From NCBI RefSeq assembly GCF_002902845.1, contig NZ_PPTF01000008.1, positions 1-64,000 of the forward strand: a stretch of DNA of 64,000 nucleotides, written 5' to 3'. Positions within the stretch are counted from its first letter, which is position 1. Every line of letters begins with the position of its first letter. The notes beneath the pieces were generated by a model. The model was not told the DNA's origin. It saw nothing but the letters and a program-made list of their open reading frames with translations, and searched no databases. Position numbers and translations under genes: made by a program. This DNA comes from Chromobacterium sinusclupearum (GTDB lineage Bacteria > Pseudomonadota > Gammaproteobacteria > Burkholderiales > Chromobacteriaceae). Positions 8,913 to 17,095 of this stretch are shown in pieces.

Positions 8913-8936
8913 ACGGCGGACCAACAGGTCCGCCGT
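8913..8936 (-). terminator. Rho-independent terminator of the chitobiase gene
   Basis: ACGGCGGACC and GGTCCGCCGT form a perfect 10-bp stem with a 4-base loop. On the minus strand it is followed by TTTTCCATTTT. It lies about 65 bases past the stop of the minus-strand chitobiase gene. Confidence 0.8.
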
Positions 8937-8999
8937 CCTTCACCCGTCAAATAACGCAGCCCATCAGGCCAGCGCGTTCAAAACGCGCCCCATGCCCGC

Positions 9000-11636
9000 T
9001 CACTGCCCGGACAAGGTTTCCGCCCGGCCCACGCGGCTGCCGTCCTGGCTCACGCCGCGCCAGTAATTGGCCTGCACCTGCCGGCCTGGCTGATAGGTTT
9101 GCCAGCTGCGGCCGTCGGTCGAGTACTGCAGCCGCGCGCCCGGCCATTCCGTGGTGACGGCATACGGCCCGCTGCCGGGCTGCACCGCCGGCATCGGCAG
9201 GCGGTATCGCACGCCGGCTTTTTCCAACTTCGGCGCTTCGCGCCAGCCCAGCACGGCGGCAAACTGTTGCCAATCGGCGTTCAGCGCCGCCTTGTCCACC
9301 AGATGGGTGACGCCCAGCTGGTAGGTTTCGCCGGCCTGGTATGGCCGCTCCCACGCCGCCTTGTGCCAGGCGCGCTCGGCCAGCGCCAGCATGCGCGGGT
9401 AAACGCGCTGTTCAAACTCGGCATCAGTCCGCACGATCTCGCTCCACGCCTGCCCTTGCATGCCGGCAAAACGCGCCGGCGCGGCAGAGCTGGTCACGGC
9501 AAATGGCTTGCCTTGGCGGTCCGGCATCACTTCGGCGTTCTGCGCCAGGTTGTCCGGCGCGAAGCTGAACACCTTGTAGCTGTCGGTATCGCGCGAGGCC
9601 CAATAGTAGCCGTGCTCGCGCGGGTTCAGCTCGTAAGGGAAGTCGAAATACAGATAGTCCGGCATCGCCAGCACGGTCTTGAACCCCTTGTTGGCCAGGT
9701 CGCTTGACGATTGCGCTGCGCCCCAGTACAGGGTGTCCCATTCGGTGACCAGGGTATGCGCGGTGGCGAAGTCCGACGCGCCGGCCGCGCCGTGCACGCC
9801 ATCCTGCCAGGCGCCCATGGCGGCGATGCCCTGGCTGGCCACGATGCCGCTGGCCTGGCGGGCGAAGCGCAATGGCAAATCGTCCACGCTCTTGATCTGG
9901 CCGCTGCTGACAAGCGCCTGGCAGGCCGGCGAGCGGCCCCACGGCTTGTCCTGTTGCGCCATTGTTACCTTGCCCTTGCCCGGATCGCTGCCGCTGACAT
10001 CCTGAAAACCGCCGCCCAACAGGATATTCTTGGCCTCGTCGCCGCCAAAGTGCCAGGTCTGCAGCGGCTGGCCGGCTTCGTGGTGCATGGCCGCCACCTC
10101 GGACACCAGCTTGCTGACGAAGCGCTGGCTGCCCGGCACGCAGGGGTTCAGGTAGGTGTGGCGGTCGTAAAACTGCACCGACAAGGTATTCGATTGGTCC
10201 TGCGGGTCGAGCAGGCGGTATTCGCTGGCTGCCTGCGGCTGGCCTGCCGCCATCAGCTTGCGGTAACGCGCTTCCATGGACACCACGGCGGCGCGGGCGT
10301 GCGCGGGCATGTCGAATTCCGGGATCACCTCGATGAAATGCGCCTGGGCGTAGCGCACCAGATCGATGTAATCCGCGCGGGTCAGATAGCCGCCGCCGGA
10401 CTGGTTGTCCGGGCCGGAACCCAGTTGCGGCAGCAGGCAGCGGGTTTCGCTCAAATCATGGCAGCGGCGCGCGCCGACGTCGGTCAATTCCGGCAGGCCA
10501 GGAATCTGCACGCGCCAGCCTTCGTCGTCGGACAGGTGCAGGTGCAGCTTGTTGAGCTTGTAGGCCGCCATCTGCTCAATCAGCCGCCGCACGGTAGCCG
10601 GTTGTTTGAAGTTGCGCGCCAGGTCCACCATCATGCCGCGATACGCATAGCGCGGCGCGTCTTCCACCGTCATCGCGGGGATGGCGCCGCCGCCTTGCGG
10701 CACCAGGCCCAGCAAGGTTTGCACGCCATAGAACACCCCCGCCGCATCATAGCCTTCCACCCTGACGCCCTGCTGGCCGATTGACAGGCGGTAACCGCCG
10801 GACACGGCGATGTCTGCCGGCAATTTGGTCCCGGCCACTCCCCCCGCCACCGGCGCCCCATTGGCGCGCAGCCCCAACTGCGCCGCGCGCTCTGCCAACG
10901 CCTGCCGCTGTGCAGGATCGAGCCCGGATAGATTCAGACTGAGCCCGCTCACCTGCACCTGGCCGCTGCCCGCTTGCTGCCGCATCACCGCGGGGATGGT
11001 GCGTTTTGCCACCTGCGCGGCAGACAGCGGCAACCCGCGCGGGGTAAAGGTGTGATAGCGCTGCTCCGGCGTGGCCAGCGGGCGCTGTTCGCCGGCCGGG
11101 TTCTTCCAGTTGTCGCCGGTCAGCGGCAGCAGGTAGCTGGCATCGTCGCTGCTGTCATGCTGCAGCAGGGCTGGCGGCTGGCCATCCACCACTACATAAG
11201 GCCGCGGCAGCACGTCGCTTTCCTGCAGCAGCCAGTATTCGTCTATCAGCGGCAGTTCCAGCTTCTGGCCGGCGGCCAGCCCCTGGAAGCCGGCCGTGGG
11301 CGTGAGCTGGTACAAGTCGCCAGTGATATGGCGGATGGCGAAGTCTGGCGAATCCAGCTTCAGAATGCGGCGGATGCTGTGCAGATACAGGCTCCATCCG
11401 CTGCCGGCCGGCACGACTTCACCGCCACGGTTCTCCAGAATCAGCCGGCCCTTCAGGCAGGAGGCCCAGTCCGCGCCCAGGTCGGCGCAGGGCGCGCCGG
11501 CAGCTGCGCCCTTATTGGTATCCACCGCCATTTTCAGCGACAGGCTCTGCCCCAACGCCGCCGCATCCGGCGCCGACCAGGCGGCGGACGACAAGGCTGC
11601 CAGCACAGCCATGCTCAGTAATCGTTTCAGGTTCAT
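9000..11636 (-). CDS. Secreted beta-N-acetylhexosaminidase (chitobiase, GH20)
   Basis: An 878-residue enzyme that releases GlcNAc from chitobiose and chitin oligomers. GAGGAGAGGAAG precedes the ATG at 11636; the upstream in-frame codon at 11675 lies before this site and is rejected. A signal peptide (MNLKRLLSMAVLAALSSAAW) leads into the carbohydrate-binding-like N-terminal domain of bacterial chitobiases, then a GH20 domain-2 region. The catalytic barrel carries the Asp-Glu pair in WHFGGDEAKNIL, and a small C-terminal immunoglobulin-like domain ends the protein. The length matches Serratia chitobiase (about 885). It stands alone with its own terminator and upstream repeats that could be an operator. 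It fits the chitinolytic habit of Chromobacterium. Confidence 0.93.
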   Translation of the reverse strand: MNLKRLLSMAVLAALSSAAWSAPDAAALGQSLSLKMAVDTNKGAAAGAPCADLGADWASCLKGRLILENRGGEVVPAGSGWSLYLHSIRRILKLDSPDFAIRHITGDLYQLTPTAGFQGLAAGQKLELPLIDEYWLLQESDVLPRPYVVVDGQPPALLQHDSSDDASYLLPLTGDNWKNPAGEQRPLATPEQRYHTFTPRGLPLSAAQVAKRTIPAVMRQQAGSGQVQVSGLSLNLSGLDPAQRQALAERAAQLGLRANGAPVAGGVAGTKLPADIAVSGGYRLSIGQQGVRVEGYDAAGVFYGVQTLLGLVPQGGGAIPAMTVEDAPRYAYRGMMVDLARNFKQPATVRRLIEQMAAYKLNKLHLHLSDDEGWRVQIPGLPELTDVGARRCHDLSETRCLLPQLGSGPDNQSGGGYLTRADYIDLVRYAQAHFIEVIPEFDMPAHARAAVVSMEARYRKLMAAGQPQAASEYRLLDPQDQSNTLSVQFYDRHTYLNPCVPGSQRFVSKLVSEVAAMHHEAGQPLQTWHFGGDEAKNILLGGGFQDVSGSDPGKGKVTMAQQDKPWGRSPACQALVSSGQIKSVDDLPLRFARQASGIVASQGIAAMGAWQDGVHGAAGASDFATAHTLVTEWDTLYWGAAQSSSDLANKGFKTVLAMPDYLYFDFPYELNPREHGYYWASRDTDSYKVFSFAPDNLAQNAEVMPDRQGKPFAVTSSAAPARFAGMQGQAWSEIVRTDAEFEQRVYPRMLALAERAWHKAAWERPYQAGETYQLGVTHLVDKAALNADWQQFAAVLGWREAPKLEKAGVRYRLPMPAVQPGSGPYAVTTEWPGARLQYSTDGRSWQTYQPGRQVQANYWRGVSQDGSRVGRAETLSGQ

Positions 11637-11724
11637 CTTCCTCTCCTCCTCCACAGCCATGCGAAGCCGACCCATCCAGCAAGGGCTCGGCAGGAATCAT
11701 TTCAGCGCCAGATGCCAGCGCCAT

Positions 11725-11767
11725 TTGGTATTAGATTGGTATTATTGGTGACATGCAATAGGTATTA
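11725..11767 (-). promoter_or_regulatory. Repeated GGTATTA boxes upstream of the chitobiase gene
   Basis: TTGGTATTA occurs at 11725-11733 and again at 11736-11744 (11-bp period), followed by TTGGTG at 11745-11750 and TAGGTATTA at 11759-11767. The set lies 90-130 bases upstream of the start codon. TGGTAT half-sites resemble those of HutC-type GntR regulators of amino-sugar use (NagR, NagQ, DasR), so a GlcNAc-responsive operator is a reasonable but unproven reading. Confidence 0.45.
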
Positions 11768-11849
11768 ACAACGCGGCTTGATGCAAGACAAATTGCCCGC
11801 GGCTCAGATGGCCGCCGGATGCTTGGGTTTTCTGGCTCAATTCACAATT

Positions 11850-11868
11850 AATATTGATTCTCATTAAT
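11850..11868 (+). promoter_or_regulatory. Candidate Fur box upstream of the entS-like gene
   Basis: AATATTGATTCTCATTAAT matches the reverse of the classical 19-bp Fur consensus at 14 of 19 positions by hand count. It lies about 90 bases before the exporter start, so iron repression of export is expected. Confidence 0.6.
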
Positions 11869-11959
11869 ATTAAGTGCTAGCATGCGCCTGCTTCGGCAGG
11901 ACATCCGAATCCACATTCGGCCTCAGCCTGGCCCCCGTCATCCCAACCGCCGCTTACTC

Positions 11960-13231
11960 ATGAAAAAATCCCCCATCTTCGTTGATTTCAGCCTGCTCAG
12001 GCTCAATCCGCATTTCCGCTGCATCTTCATCGCCCGCCTGATCTCGGTGTTTGCCTTCGGCATCCTGATGGTGGCGGTGCCGGTGCAAATCCATCAGTTG
12101 ACCGGCTCCCCGCTGCAGGTGGGCATGGCCATGGCGCTGGACGGCATCGGCATGTTCGCCGGCCTGATGTGCGGCGGCGTGCTGGCGGACCGCATGGACC
12201 GCCGCCGGCTGATTCTGCTGGGTCGATCTTCCTGCGGCCTGGGCTTTTTGGCGCTGGCGGCCAACGGCTTTCTGGAGCAGCCGTCGCTGGCCGCGCTCTA
12301 CGCGGTATCGGCTTGGGATGGTTTCTTCAGCGGCATCGGCATCACCTCGCTGATGGCGGCCATTCCGTCCATCGTCGGGCGTGAAAACCTGCCGGCGGCC
12401 GGCGCGCTGAGCATGCTGACCATGCGCCTAGGCGCGGTGCTGTCGCCGCTGCTGGGCGGCGCCGTGATCGCGGCCATCGGCGTCAACTGGAACTACCTGC
12501 TGGCCGGCCTCGGCACCTTGCTGACCCTGGTGCCGCTGACCCGCCTCCCCAGACTGCTGCCGCAAGGCGGCGAGCCCGCCCATCCCTTGCGCGCGCTGCG
12601 CGAAGGTTTCGGCTTTCTGCTGCAGGACAAGGTGGTCGGCGCGGTGGTGGCGGTAGGCACGCTGCAGGCTTTGCTGGCTTCGGTGCGGGTGCTGTATCCG
12701 TCGCTGGCGGAGGATGGCTACGGCAGCGGCGCTTTCGCCGTGGGCCTGATGTATGGAGCGGTGCCGCTGGGCGCCATGCTGGGCGCCTTCACCAGCGGCT
12801 GGGTGGCCGGCTTGCGCCGTCCCGGCGCCGCCATGCTGGCCGCCCTGCTGGCTTCCGCGCTGGCCCTGGCCTCGCTGGGCTGGATCCCTCACCTGGCAGC
12901 CGCGCTGGCGGCGCTGGCTGTAGTGGGCTACTTCGGCTCCATCGTCTCTTTGCTGCAGTTCACACTGGTGCAGGGCCGCACGCCGGACCACCTGCTGGGG
13001 CGCGTCAACAGCCTGTGGAACGCGCAGGACGTGACGGGCGACAGCCTGGGCGCTTTCGGCCTGGGCGCGCTGGCGCGGCTTTTGGCGCCGATGGCCGCCA
13101 CCGCTGCGCTCGGCCTGAGCGCGGCGGCAGCCGGACTGGCGATGCTCGCCGGCTTTGGCCAACTGCGCCGGCTGCGGCATGGCGCGGGCAGCGAATCCCC
13201 GACGCCTAAAGCGGCTCCGCAACAGAGCTGA
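11960..13231 (+). CDS. entS: MFS siderophore exporter, EntS-like
   Basis: A 423-residue major-facilitator protein close to Escherichia coli EntS (416 aa) throughout: the start (FVDFSLLRLNPHFR), the loop 2-3 motif GGVLADRMDRRRLILLGR, VGRENLPAAGALSMLT and the late GRVNSLWNAQDVTGD are all recognisable. Twelve hydrophobic segments can be read. The ATG at 11960 matches the family start; the in-frame ATG at 11882 adds a polar arginine-rich leader and is rejected. EntS moves catecholate siderophores from the cytoplasm to the periplasm. It is the first gene of the iron locus and lies behind a candidate Fur box. Confidence 0.88.
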   Translation: MKKSPIFVDFSLLRLNPHFRCIFIARLISVFAFGILMVAVPVQIHQLTGSPLQVGMAMALDGIGMFAGLMCGGVLADRMDRRRLILLGRSSCGLGFLALAANGFLEQPSLAALYAVSAWDGFFSGIGITSLMAAIPSIVGRENLPAAGALSMLTMRLGAVLSPLLGGAVIAAIGVNWNYLLAGLGTLLTLVPLTRLPRLLPQGGEPAHPLRALREGFGFLLQDKVVGAVVAVGTLQALLASVRVLYPSLAEDGYGSGAFAVGLMYGAVPLGAMLGAFTSGWVAGLRRPGAAMLAALLASALALASLGWIPHLAAALAALAVVGYFGSIVSLLQFTLVQGRTPDHLLGRVNSLWNAQDVTGDSLGAFGLGALARLLAPMAATAALGLSAAAAGLAMLAGFGQLRRLRHGAGSESPTPKAAPQQS

Positions 13232-13250
13232 TCCCAGCGTCGTTGCGTCC

Positions 13251-13296
13251 GGCGGCGCGCGATAGAAACCAGATTTCTGCACGCGCCGCCGCTTTA
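13251..13296 (+). terminator. Terminator-like hairpin after the exporter gene
   Basis: GGCGGCGCG (13251-13259) pairs with CGCGCCGCC (13282-13290), with an inner AGAAA/TTTCT stem, and is followed by GCTTTATT. It lies 20 bases past the exporter stop and just before the receptor promoter, so the two genes are probably separate transcription units. Confidence 0.55.
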
Positions 13297-13298
13297 TT

Positions 13299-13317
13299 GA
13301 GAATGATAATGCAAACA
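13299..13317 (+). promoter_or_regulatory. Candidate Fur box upstream of the siderophore receptor
   Basis: GAGAATGATAAT matches the first 12 bases of the Fur consensus with one mismatch; the remaining 7 bases match poorly. It lies 155-170 bases before the receptor start. The position before a TonB-dependent receptor gene supports the call. Confidence 0.55.
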
Positions 13318-13469
13318 ATTCCTATTTACATTAAGGTAGATTGGTGCGACAATACGTCAACCATTTGACATTGATTGCGCAAATATTCCGCTGGCCTCAA
13401 TAAAACCTTGCCACAGCGCCGCGCCTGCCAAGTGGACAACCGTTCCGTGATGAACTCTGGGTTTAGACA

Positions 13470-15578
13470 ATGAAAAACAATCGCCTCCCACGCCAGGGCT
13501 TCCGACTGGCGCTGCTCTCTGCTGCCGTCTGCAGCCTGCACCTCCCCGCCGCCTATGCTGCGGAAGCTGAATTGCCGACCGTAGTCGTCACCGCCACCGG
13601 TTACGAACAAAAGATCAAAGAAGCGCCCGCGAGCATTTCCGTGATTACGAGAGAGCAGCTGGAAAAGAAGCCTTACACCAATTTGACCGATGCCCTCAGT
13701 GATCTGGAAGGCATCAACATCAATGGTTCCGGCCCGGGCGACAAGGACATTTCCATCCGTGGCCTGCCCGGCGAATATACGCTGATCATGGTGGATGGCC
13801 GCCGCCAGAATACCCGCGAGACGCGCAGCCGCGGCACCGGCGGCTTCCAGCAATTCCAGATTCCGCCGATGGAAGCGATTGAACGCATTGAAGTCGTGCG
13901 CGGCCCGATGTCTTCGTTGTATGGCTCCGACGCCATGGGCGGCGTGGTCAACATCATCACCCGCAAAGCGCCGAAGGAATGGCACGGTTCGATGACGCTG
14001 GGCGGCACCATCACCGAACACTCCAATGAAGGCAACACCGGCCAGAGCAGCTTCTGGGTGGGCGGCCCGCTGGTGAAGGATCTGCTGTCGCTGCAACTGT
14101 ATGGCGCGCTGAATAATCAGGCAGAGGACAATATCTTCTACGCCAACAGCGGCGATGGCGGCAAAGTCGGCACACACTTGGGCGACATCAACGCCAAGCT
14201 GAGCTTTACCCCCAACAAGGATCACGAGATCACCTTCGAAGCCGGCCACAATGAGTTGCGTCAGACCACCACGCCCGGCAAGAGCGTTGGTCTCTATTTG
14301 AAGGGAACCACGCCGAATACCAAGGACGATTATTTTGACGTCCGCGACCACTGGAGCCTGAGCCACAACGGCAAGTACGGCAATATCCGCTCCAATCTGG
14401 CCCTGTATCAGGAAATCGAAAAACCCAGCCACAGCGTCAACAACGTCGATGACGGCAAAAGCCTGAAGCTGACCAATACCACGCTGGATGGGCAACTGAC
14501 CTTCCTGTTTGATCGCCACACGTTCAAGGTAGGCAGCCAGGTCGGCCAGCAAGTCGGGGACAATATGGCCGCGCAGGAAGCGCTGCTGCCCCCATTCAAA
14601 TTCACCGGCACGCCCAACCCTAACAAGATTACCGTCAATACTTGGGCGTTATTCGCGGAAGACACTTACGACCTAACCGACACCCTGAAGCTGACCGGCG
14701 GCGGCCGTCTGGACCATCACAGCGTCTTCGGCAGCCACTTCACGCCGCGCCTGTACCTAGTGGATCAACTGAACGCCAACTGGACATTGAAAGGCGGCGT
14801 GGGCAAGGGCTTCAAGGCGCCGACCATCCGCCAGAGCACCGACGGCTACTGCATGCGCACCGGCAGCCAGGTTGAAACCGGCCTGCTGTGCGGCAACTCC
14901 AAGCTGAAGCCGGAAGAAAGCACCACTTACGAAGCCAGCCTGCACTTCGACGACAACCAAGGCTTGAACGCAAACGCCACCGCCTTCTTCAACCGCTTCC
15001 GCAACAAGGTGGTGAGCTACGGCACCGACCAATTCACCAACGAATTGATCGCCAAGGGCAATCCGGCTCGCGTCTACGTATACGACAACGTGGACAACGT
15101 GGACATCCATGGCCTGGAGTTCTCCGGCAGCTGGGCGTTTGCGCCGCGCTGGACCGTGTCCGGCAACTACACCTACACCAAGTCCAAGCGCCACGGCGGC
15201 AAGGAAACCAGCTACTCCGGCCAATCGCTGGAAGGCATGCCGCTGGACAAAACCCCGGAACATGCCGGCAACGTCAAACTGGCTTGGAACCCGGTGGAAA
15301 AACTGGATGTGTACAGCCGCCTCAACTTTGAAGGCAAGCAGTACTACACCGGTTTCCGCAACGGAGCCAACGTCGTCCGCACCCGCGGCGGCTCCAGCAC
15401 CTGGGATCTGGGCGGCACCTACCAGATCAACAAGACCTTCGACGTCAACTTCGCCGTGCTGAACGTGGGCGACCGCAAAGTCGCCATCGACGACCGCGCA
15501 CGCGACAACGGCCTCAACGGCAACTGGATGGTCGACGAAGGCCGCCGCTATTGGCTGACCCTGACCGGCAAGTTCTAA
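13470..15578 (+). CDS. TonB-dependent catecholate siderophore receptor
   Basis: A 702-residue outer-membrane receptor. Signal peptide about 1-30 (cleavage near AYAAEAELP), then a TonB box region with LPTVVVTATG. The plug domain contains APASISVITREQLEKK, IRGLPGEYTLIMVDGRRQN, IERIEVVRGPMSSLYGSDA and GGVVNIITR, and a long beta-barrel ends in a C-terminal aromatic (LTGKF). The plug motifs are those of the CirA/FepA/IrgA catecholate group. It would bind the ferric form of the siderophore made by the downstream genes. It is preceded by a candidate Fur box and followed by an elaborate hairpin region. In Chromobacterium violaceum a receptor of this kind serves one of two catecholate siderophores; which one this corresponds to cannot be decided from sequence alone. 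Confidence 0.9.
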   Translation: MKNNRLPRQGFRLALLSAAVCSLHLPAAYAAEAELPTVVVTATGYEQKIKEAPASISVITREQLEKKPYTNLTDALSDLEGININGSGPGDKDISIRGLPGEYTLIMVDGRRQNTRETRSRGTGGFQQFQIPPMEAIERIEVVRGPMSSLYGSDAMGGVVNIITRKAPKEWHGSMTLGGTITEHSNEGNTGQSSFWVGGPLVKDLLSLQLYGALNNQAEDNIFYANSGDGGKVGTHLGDINAKLSFTPNKDHEITFEAGHNELRQTTTPGKSVGLYLKGTTPNTKDDYFDVRDHWSLSHNGKYGNIRSNLALYQEIEKPSHSVNNVDDGKSLKLTNTTLDGQLTFLFDRHTFKVGSQVGQQVGDNMAAQEALLPPFKFTGTPNPNKITVNTWALFAEDTYDLTDTLKLTGGGRLDHHSVFGSHFTPRLYLVDQLNANWTLKGGVGKGFKAPTIRQSTDGYCMRTGSQVETGLLCGNSKLKPEESTTYEASLHFDDNQGLNANATAFFNRFRNKVVSYGTDQFTNELIAKGNPARVYVYDNVDNVDIHGLEFSGSWAFAPRWTVSGNYTYTKSKRHGGKETSYSGQSLEGMPLDKTPEHAGNVKLAWNPVEKLDVYSRLNFEGKQYYTGFRNGANVVRTRGGSSTWDLGGTYQINKTFDVNFAVLNVGDRKVAIDDRARDNGLNGNWMVDEGRRYWLTLTGKF

Positions 15579-15586
15579 ACCCCGCA

Positions 15587-15671
15587 CTTCCCGTCCGCTT
15601 GGCTCAAGCAGACGGGAAGCCGCGCACGGCAGTTGCCGGACCCTTCAGGTCCGCCAACTGCCTGTTCCCGT
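15587..15671 (+). promoter_or_regulatory. Competing hairpins between receptor and uptake operon
   Basis: CTTCCCGTC (15587-15595) can pair with GACGGGAAG (15611-15619), extended inward by GCTTG/CAAGC. Alternatively ACGGGAA (15612-15618) can pair with TTCCCGT (15665-15671), enclosing a second strong hairpin, GGCAGTTGCCGGACC / GGTCCGCCAACTGCC (15628-15662). The two large structures share bases and exclude one another. No good T-run follows either. It may limit read-through from receptor to transport genes. Confidence 0.5.
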
Positions 15672-15693
15672 TTATGCAATAGGAGAAATCAAG

Positions 15694-15975
15694 ATGCTGA
15701 GCAGCCGCGCTTCTTTGACCACCGCCCACGCCGACAAGGTGCTGTACAAGCTGTGCAAGCACTACGCGCTGAAAGTGCCGGTGGATTTCGACACCCATCG
15801 CGCCCACGTGCAGTTTCCCATCGGCACCTGCGACATCCAGCGCCAGGGCGACACGCTGGACATGGTGTGCGCGGCGGACGCGGCCGACAAGCTGGCCAAG
15901 ATCGAATTCATCATGGACGAGCACCTGGGCTTGATGGCCAAGCAGCCGGAACTCAAGCTCGACTGGCAGAAGTAA
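15694..15975 (+). CDS. DUF2218 protein of the iron-uptake operon
   Basis: A 93-residue soluble protein with AGGAGA before its ATG. The sequence (KVLYKLCKHYALKVPVDFD, then the GTCDIQRQGDTLDMVCAA region and a C-terminal helix HLGLMAKQPELKLDW) matches the DUF2218 family, small proteins often encoded beside siderophore or other iron-uptake genes. No catalytic motif is apparent. It starts the transport unit and is 10 bases before the binding-protein gene. A role in handling the imported ferric complex is inference from neighbours only. Confidence 0.75.
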   Translation: MLSSRASLTTAHADKVLYKLCKHYALKVPVDFDTHRAHVQFPIGTCDIQRQGDTLDMVCAADAADKLAKIEFIMDEHLGLMAKQPELKLDWQK

Positions 15976-15985
15976 AGGATTCCCG

Positions 15986-17095
15986 ATGACAACCCTATTC
16001 TCCCGCCTGCTGCTGGCAGCGCTGTTCGCCACAAGCGCGCTGACCGCCCAGGCCGCCGTCATCACCGACATCGCCGGCCGCAAAGTGGACGCGCCGGCCA
16101 AGACGCAGCGCATCCTGCTGGGCGAAGGCCGGCTGTTCTACGCGCTGGCGCTGCTGGAAGGCAAGCAGCCGCTGGCCCGCATTGCCGGCTGGCAAGGCGA
16201 CTTCCGCCAGCTGGACCCGCAAACCTACGCCCAATACAAAAAGCGCTTCCCCGAAATTGACCGCATCCCGCTGATAGGCGGCACCAGTGAGAACTCGGTC
16301 AGCGCCGAGAAAGTGCTGGCGCTGAAACCGGACATCGCCATCTTCAGCGTCTCCGGCCACGGCCCCGGCCTGAACAACCCCATCGTCAAACAGCTGCAAG
16401 CCGCCAAAGTGCCGGTGGTGTTTGTCGATTTCCGCAACGCCCCGCTGGAGCACACCGTGCCCAGCCTGCGCATCATGGGCCAGGCGCTGCAGCGCGAGGC
16501 AGAGGCGGAGCGTTTCATCCGCTTCTATCAAAGCAAAATGGACGCCATCCGCCACACCGTGGCCGCCATCCCGGCGCAGCAGAAGCCCAAGGTGTTTCTC
16601 GACCTGCGCGCCGGCGCCTTCCCCAATGTCACCAGCGCCGGCAAAGGCAGCCTGGGCGAGCTGGTGGATGCCGCCGGCGGCGTCAATATCGGCGACAAGC
16701 TGATTCCGGGCGCGGTGGGCGAAGTCAATATGGAGCACATCCTGGCCGCCAAGCCGGACTGGTATATCGGCACCGGCAGCGCCGCGCCCGGCGACAAGGC
16801 CGGCATCCAGTTCGGCGCGGATATCGCGCCGGCCCAGGCGCGCGCCTCGCTGGCCGCAGCCGCCGCGCGCAAGCCGGTGGGCGCGCTGGCCGCCGTGCGC
16901 GAGGGCCGCACTTTCGGCGCCTGGCACCACTTCTACAACACGCCTTACCACATCGTGCTGCTGGAAGCCTTCGCCAAAACGCTGCAGCCGCAGCGCTTCG
17001 CTAAGCTGGACCCCGACGCCAGCTGGCAACAACTGCACCGCGACTTTCTGGCGATCCCGCCGCAGGGCACGTACTGGGCGAGGGGCGGCAAATGA
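15986..17095 (+). CDS. Periplasmic ferric-siderophore binding protein (FepB/FecB/BtuF type)
   Basis: A 369-residue solute-binding protein. Signal peptide about 1-23 (LLLAALFATSALTAQA), then VITDIAGRKVDAPAKTQRIL, the usual opening of type III periplasmic binding proteins. ALKPDIAIFSVSG and LAAKPDWYIGTG are the recurrent strand motifs of the two lobes. It has no lipobox Cys. It would pick up ferric siderophore after the receptor and present it to the permease, whose start overlaps its stop by 4 bases. It is slightly long for the family (about 300-350). Confidence 0.88.
   Translation: MTTLFSRLLLAALFATSALTAQAAVITDIAGRKVDAPAKTQRILLGEGRLFYALALLEGKQPLARIAGWQGDFRQLDPQTYAQYKKRFPEIDRIPLIGGTSENSVSAEKVLALKPDIAIFSVSGHGPGLNNPIVKQLQAAKVPVVFVDFRNAPLEHTVPSLRIMGQALQREAEAERFIRFYQSKMDAIRHTVAAIPAQQKPKVFLDLRAGAFPNVTSAGKGSLGELVDAAGGVNIGDKLIPGAVGEVNMEHILAAKPDWYIGTGSAAPGDKAGIQFGADIAPAQARASLAAAAARKPVGALAAVREGRTFGAWHHFYNTPYHIVLLEAFAKTLQPQRFAKLDPDASWQQLHRDFLAIPPQGTYWARGGK

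Noticed and set aside
9711-10784. Long plus-strand frame (357 codons) opposite the chitobiase gene
   Set aside because: Composition is the mirror of GC-rich coding DNA (Ala, Gln, His, Arg rich) with no motif; the minus-strand GH20 gene explains the region.
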